Shown piece by piece: positions 5,238 through 6,894 of a DNA stretch of 6,894 nt. The notes beneath the pieces were generated by a model. The model ran no database searches and had not been told where the DNA came from. It saw only the letters and a program-made list of their open reading frames with translations. This stretch comes from Limiplasma merdipullorum (GTDB taxonomy: Bacteria; Bacillota; Clostridia; Christensenellales; Aristaeellaceae). The translations under genes and the position numbers were made by a program. The stretch is from assembly GCA_018711955.1 (NCBI GenBank), contig DVHQ01000182.1, positions 1 to 6,894 of the forward strand. Direction: 5' to 3'. Every line of letters starts with the position of its first letter. The first letter of the stretch is position 1.

Positions 5238-6334
5238 GGGGCCGTCTCCTCTCCATGTATGTTGGATTCCGTTTTCCAGGGGTACAGGGCCGCAACGTAT
5301 CCCGGCAGCGTCAGGCTGCACAGAATCGTATGCAGATGAAGTCCAACGTCCTTCCCCAGCGGGCCCATCCCCAGCGCTGCCAGCAGGCCCACCGCATCCA
5401 GTGCAAAGGGCACCAGCAGCCGCAAAGGCGAACGGCCCGCGCTCCTGCTGGCCCAAAGTCCCAATCCGAGGGCCGTCAGCGAAAGCAGCGCATACAGCCA
5501 GGGCGTTCCCAGCGCGGCCCAGCGGGCAATCCACAGGCCCCCGCAGGCCAGCGCAGGTCCCATCGCGCGTTTATTCCCCCGCATTGCGCGGCCAAGGAGG
5601 ACCCCCGCCGCTACCAGGCACAATAATAGGCTCAAATACTGCGATACGCGCAAGCCGCCAAGATAGAGGCTGTCCTCCCGCAGGCGCTCGATAATGAAGC
5701 GCCCGCTGCCGTAGATAAGCAGGTACCAGCACGTCATGCCACCCGGCTCCCGGACCCGGCGGCGCATGGCCCACAGCGCCGCAAATCCCGCGGCGTTCCA
5801 CAGCGATTCGTAAAAGAAGGTGGCCATATGCCACACATAGCCGCCTGCCGAAGGAATCAGCACGCCCAGAGGAAAAAACTGAAATGCCGGATCGGTGATT
5901 TCGGGACCGTAGGCCTCCATGTTGAAATAGTTGCCCCACCGGCCGATAGCCTGCGCCAGCAGCAGCCCCGGCACGACCATATCCATAAGTTTGAGGAAGG
6001 GCAGCTTCTTTCTGCGGGCGTATCCCCATGCCCCCAGCGCGCCGCCGATCACTCCCCCGTAAATGGCGATGCCGCCCTCCCAGATATAGAGAATCGAAAC
6101 GGGGTTGTCGCGAAAGAGCTCCCACGTCATGGCGACATAATAGAGCCTCGCGCCGATGATGCCGCAGGGGATTACGATCAGCGCCAGGTCGATCACCGTG
6201 TCGCGCGGCAGGCCCAGCCTTCGCTCCTCACGTCCGGCCAGCCAGATGGCCACAAGAATCCCCGTCACGATCAAAACGCTGTACCATTGCAGAGGGCCCA
6301 AAAGGGTCCTGCTGTAAGGAATCGCCATGCGCAT
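5219..6334 (-). CDS. lgt: Prolipoprotein diacylglyceryl transferase with C-terminal hydrophobic extension
   Basis: Lgt transfers diacylglycerol from phosphatidylglycerol to the lipobox Cys of prelipoproteins, the first step of lipoprotein maturation, in the cytoplasmic membrane. The 371-residue product has the Lgt signature GRWGNYFNME (131-140), including the essential Arg/Asn, HMATFFYESLWN (169-180), and YGSGRFIIERLRED (208-221) with the conserved Tyr, Arg and Glu. The loop WEGGIAIYGG has Tyr where E. coli has His103, a change I believe is common in Gram-positive Lgt. Usual length is about 260-300 residues, and homology should end near residue 252. The remaining 118 residues contain three or four extra hydrophobic segments (about 258-275, 277-295, 304-324, 331-350) and a polar tail. 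ATG 6334 overlaps the yfhO stop as TAATG and follows AAGGAG. The lipoprotein at 409-804 would be one substrate. Confidence 0.93.
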   Translation of the reverse strand: MRMAIPYSRTLLGPLQWYSVLIVTGILVAIWLAGREERRLGLPRDTVIDLALIVIPCGIIGARLYYVAMTWELFRDNPVSILYIWEGGIAIYGGVIGGALGAWGYARRKKLPFLKLMDMVVPGLLLAQAIGRWGNYFNMEAYGPEITDPAFQFFPLGVLIPSAGGYVWHMATFFYESLWNAAGFAALWAMRRRVREPGGMTCWYLLIYGSGRFIIERLREDSLYLGGLRVSQYLSLLLCLVAAGVLLGRAMRGNKRAMGPALACGGLWIARWAALGTPWLYALLSLTALGLGLWASRSAGRSPLRLLVPFALDAVGLLAALGMGPLGKDVGLHLHTILCSLTLPGYVAALYPWKTESNIHGEETAPCRSEP

Positions 6335-6894
6335 TACCTCTCCTTGCCGCAGCCAAGTCCGCTTGCGCATTTCCGTCTGCGCCTTCTGAAAGCGCCTATT
6401 TGCCACCCTACCAATGCCATCAGCGACAGACCGCTTATCGCCGCACCTGCTATCAGCCCTTGCGGCACGAAGTGCAGCTCCACCGTATGCGCACCCGGCT
6501 CCAGGTCTACCGCCAAGAACTGCCCATAACGGGACGTCGTTTCTGCCGGCACGCCATCCACCTTCACCTGCCAGCCCCTGTCATAGGGAATGGTCAGCAT
6601 CAGCTGCGAGGCCGCCGAATTCTGCGGCACCACCACCTCAATTGCCGAATCCCTCCCGCTTTGCGTCTGACATCCGCGAGTCAGCACCTTTTCCCAGGCG
6701 CTTCGGAAGGCATCTTCGTCAAAGGTGGCCAGATAGCACGTCCCTTCCAATCCCTCTCCTTCTCCGAGATACGCCGTCAGCGTCGTTTGCGTATCCTGCG
6801 CCACAACCGGCAGCGCCACGCAGCCGATGAACCTCTCGCCGCTTTCCATCGGGGCGCCATTGAGCGAGAACCAGCTTCCACTGGCCTTGAGGTA
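6334..6894 (-). CDS. yfhO: C-terminal part of a YfhO-family membrane protein (runs off the right edge)
   Basis: The frame is open from 6894 to the TAA at 6334-6336, giving the last 186 residues of a protein that in this family is about 800-900 residues with many membrane helices. The diagnostic piece is LMLTIPYDRGWQVKVDG, then a Tyr-Gly-Gln-Phe-Leu stretch and LEPGAHTVELHFVPQG. This is the extracytoplasmic beta-sandwich of YfhO, followed by a final membrane helix (LIAGAAISGLSLMALVGW) and a basic cytosolic tail (RRRRRK). YfhO proteins are GT-C-type glycosyltransferases; the Bacillus subtilis member adds sugar to lipoteichoic acid. Substrate here is unknown. An ATG at 6849 is internal and not the start. 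The gene overlaps lgt by 1 bp in a TAATG, so the two are cotranscribed and coupled; the operon promoter is outside the window. Confidence 0.85.
   Translation of the reverse strand, partial: YLKASGSWFSLNGAPMESGERFIGCVALPVVAQDTQTTLTAYLGEGEGLEGTCYLATFDEDAFRSAWEKVLTRGCQTQSGRDSAIEVVVPQNSAASQLMLTIPYDRGWQVKVDGVPAETTSRYGQFLAVDLEPGAHTVELHFVPQGLIAGAAISGLSLMALVGWQIGAFRRRRRKCASGLGCGKER

Noticed and set aside
5238..5534. 99-codon upstream extension of the serine hydrolase frame
   Set aside because: It lies wholly inside the end of lgt in another frame, reads as low-complexity Gly/Ala/Pro/Arg, and ATG 5237 has its own GAGGAG site.
6335..6406. 24-codon upstream extension of lgt
   Set aside because: It overlaps the basic tail of YfhO and lacks a ribosome site. 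ATG 6334 follows AAGGAG and gives the expected Lgt N-terminus.

Overview
The window is a stretch of bacterial chromosome. Most of it is GC-rich: a sampled stretch at 2401-2460 is 40/60 G+C. Shine-Dalgarno sites are purine-rich (AAGGAGG, AAAGGAGG, AAGGAG) and promoters are sigma-A-like, several with an extended TGn -10. The gene content (YfhO, short DtxR/MntR regulator, MntP, Lgt, RecX) suggests a high-GC Bacillota/Clostridia-type organism, perhaps a gut lineage. This placement is inference; no rRNA or other taxonomic marker is present.

Left part (1-1107). A gene cut by the window edge runs leftward from 153 behind a clear extended -10 promoter. It is strikingly AT-rich (23 of 80 bases G+C at 61-140) and encodes an acidic, internally repeated N-terminus I cannot assign. 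Bases 154-408 hold that promoter and a strong leftward intrinsic terminator; I see no further gene there. The terminator belongs to a leftward gene for a small putative lipoprotein (409-804). Divergent from it is a 70-residue protein with eight cysteines (895-1107).

Middle (1113-3434). A manganese module: mntP (Mn2+ efflux, leftward) and a short mntR/DtxR-type regulator (rightward) are divergent across about 143 bp with overlapping promoters and several small inverted repeats. Directly behind mntR, probably coupled to it, is an unusual protein joining a six-helix HdeD/DUF308-like membrane domain to a cytosolic domain that looks like a circularly permuted papain/NlpC-P60/LRAT fold.

Right part (3439-6894). 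A tightly packed leftward operon reads yfhO (3' end only) -> lgt -> serine hydrolase of the beta-lactamase fold -> recX, with every junction overlapping (1, 19 and 4 bp). YfhO and Lgt act at the membrane in envelope glycosylation and lipoprotein maturation. Lgt here carries an extra hydrophobic C-terminal region of about 118 residues. RecX modulates RecA. The operon's promoter lies beyond the right edge. Two convergent gene pairs (1107/1113 and 3434/3439) leave only 4-5 bp between stop codons and no room for intergenic terminators.

No mobile element, CRISPR array, tRNA, rRNA or convincing riboswitch was seen. The most unusual items are the membrane-domain/papain-like fusion behind mntR, the C-terminal extension of Lgt, and the mixed MntR/DtxR metal site of the regulator.
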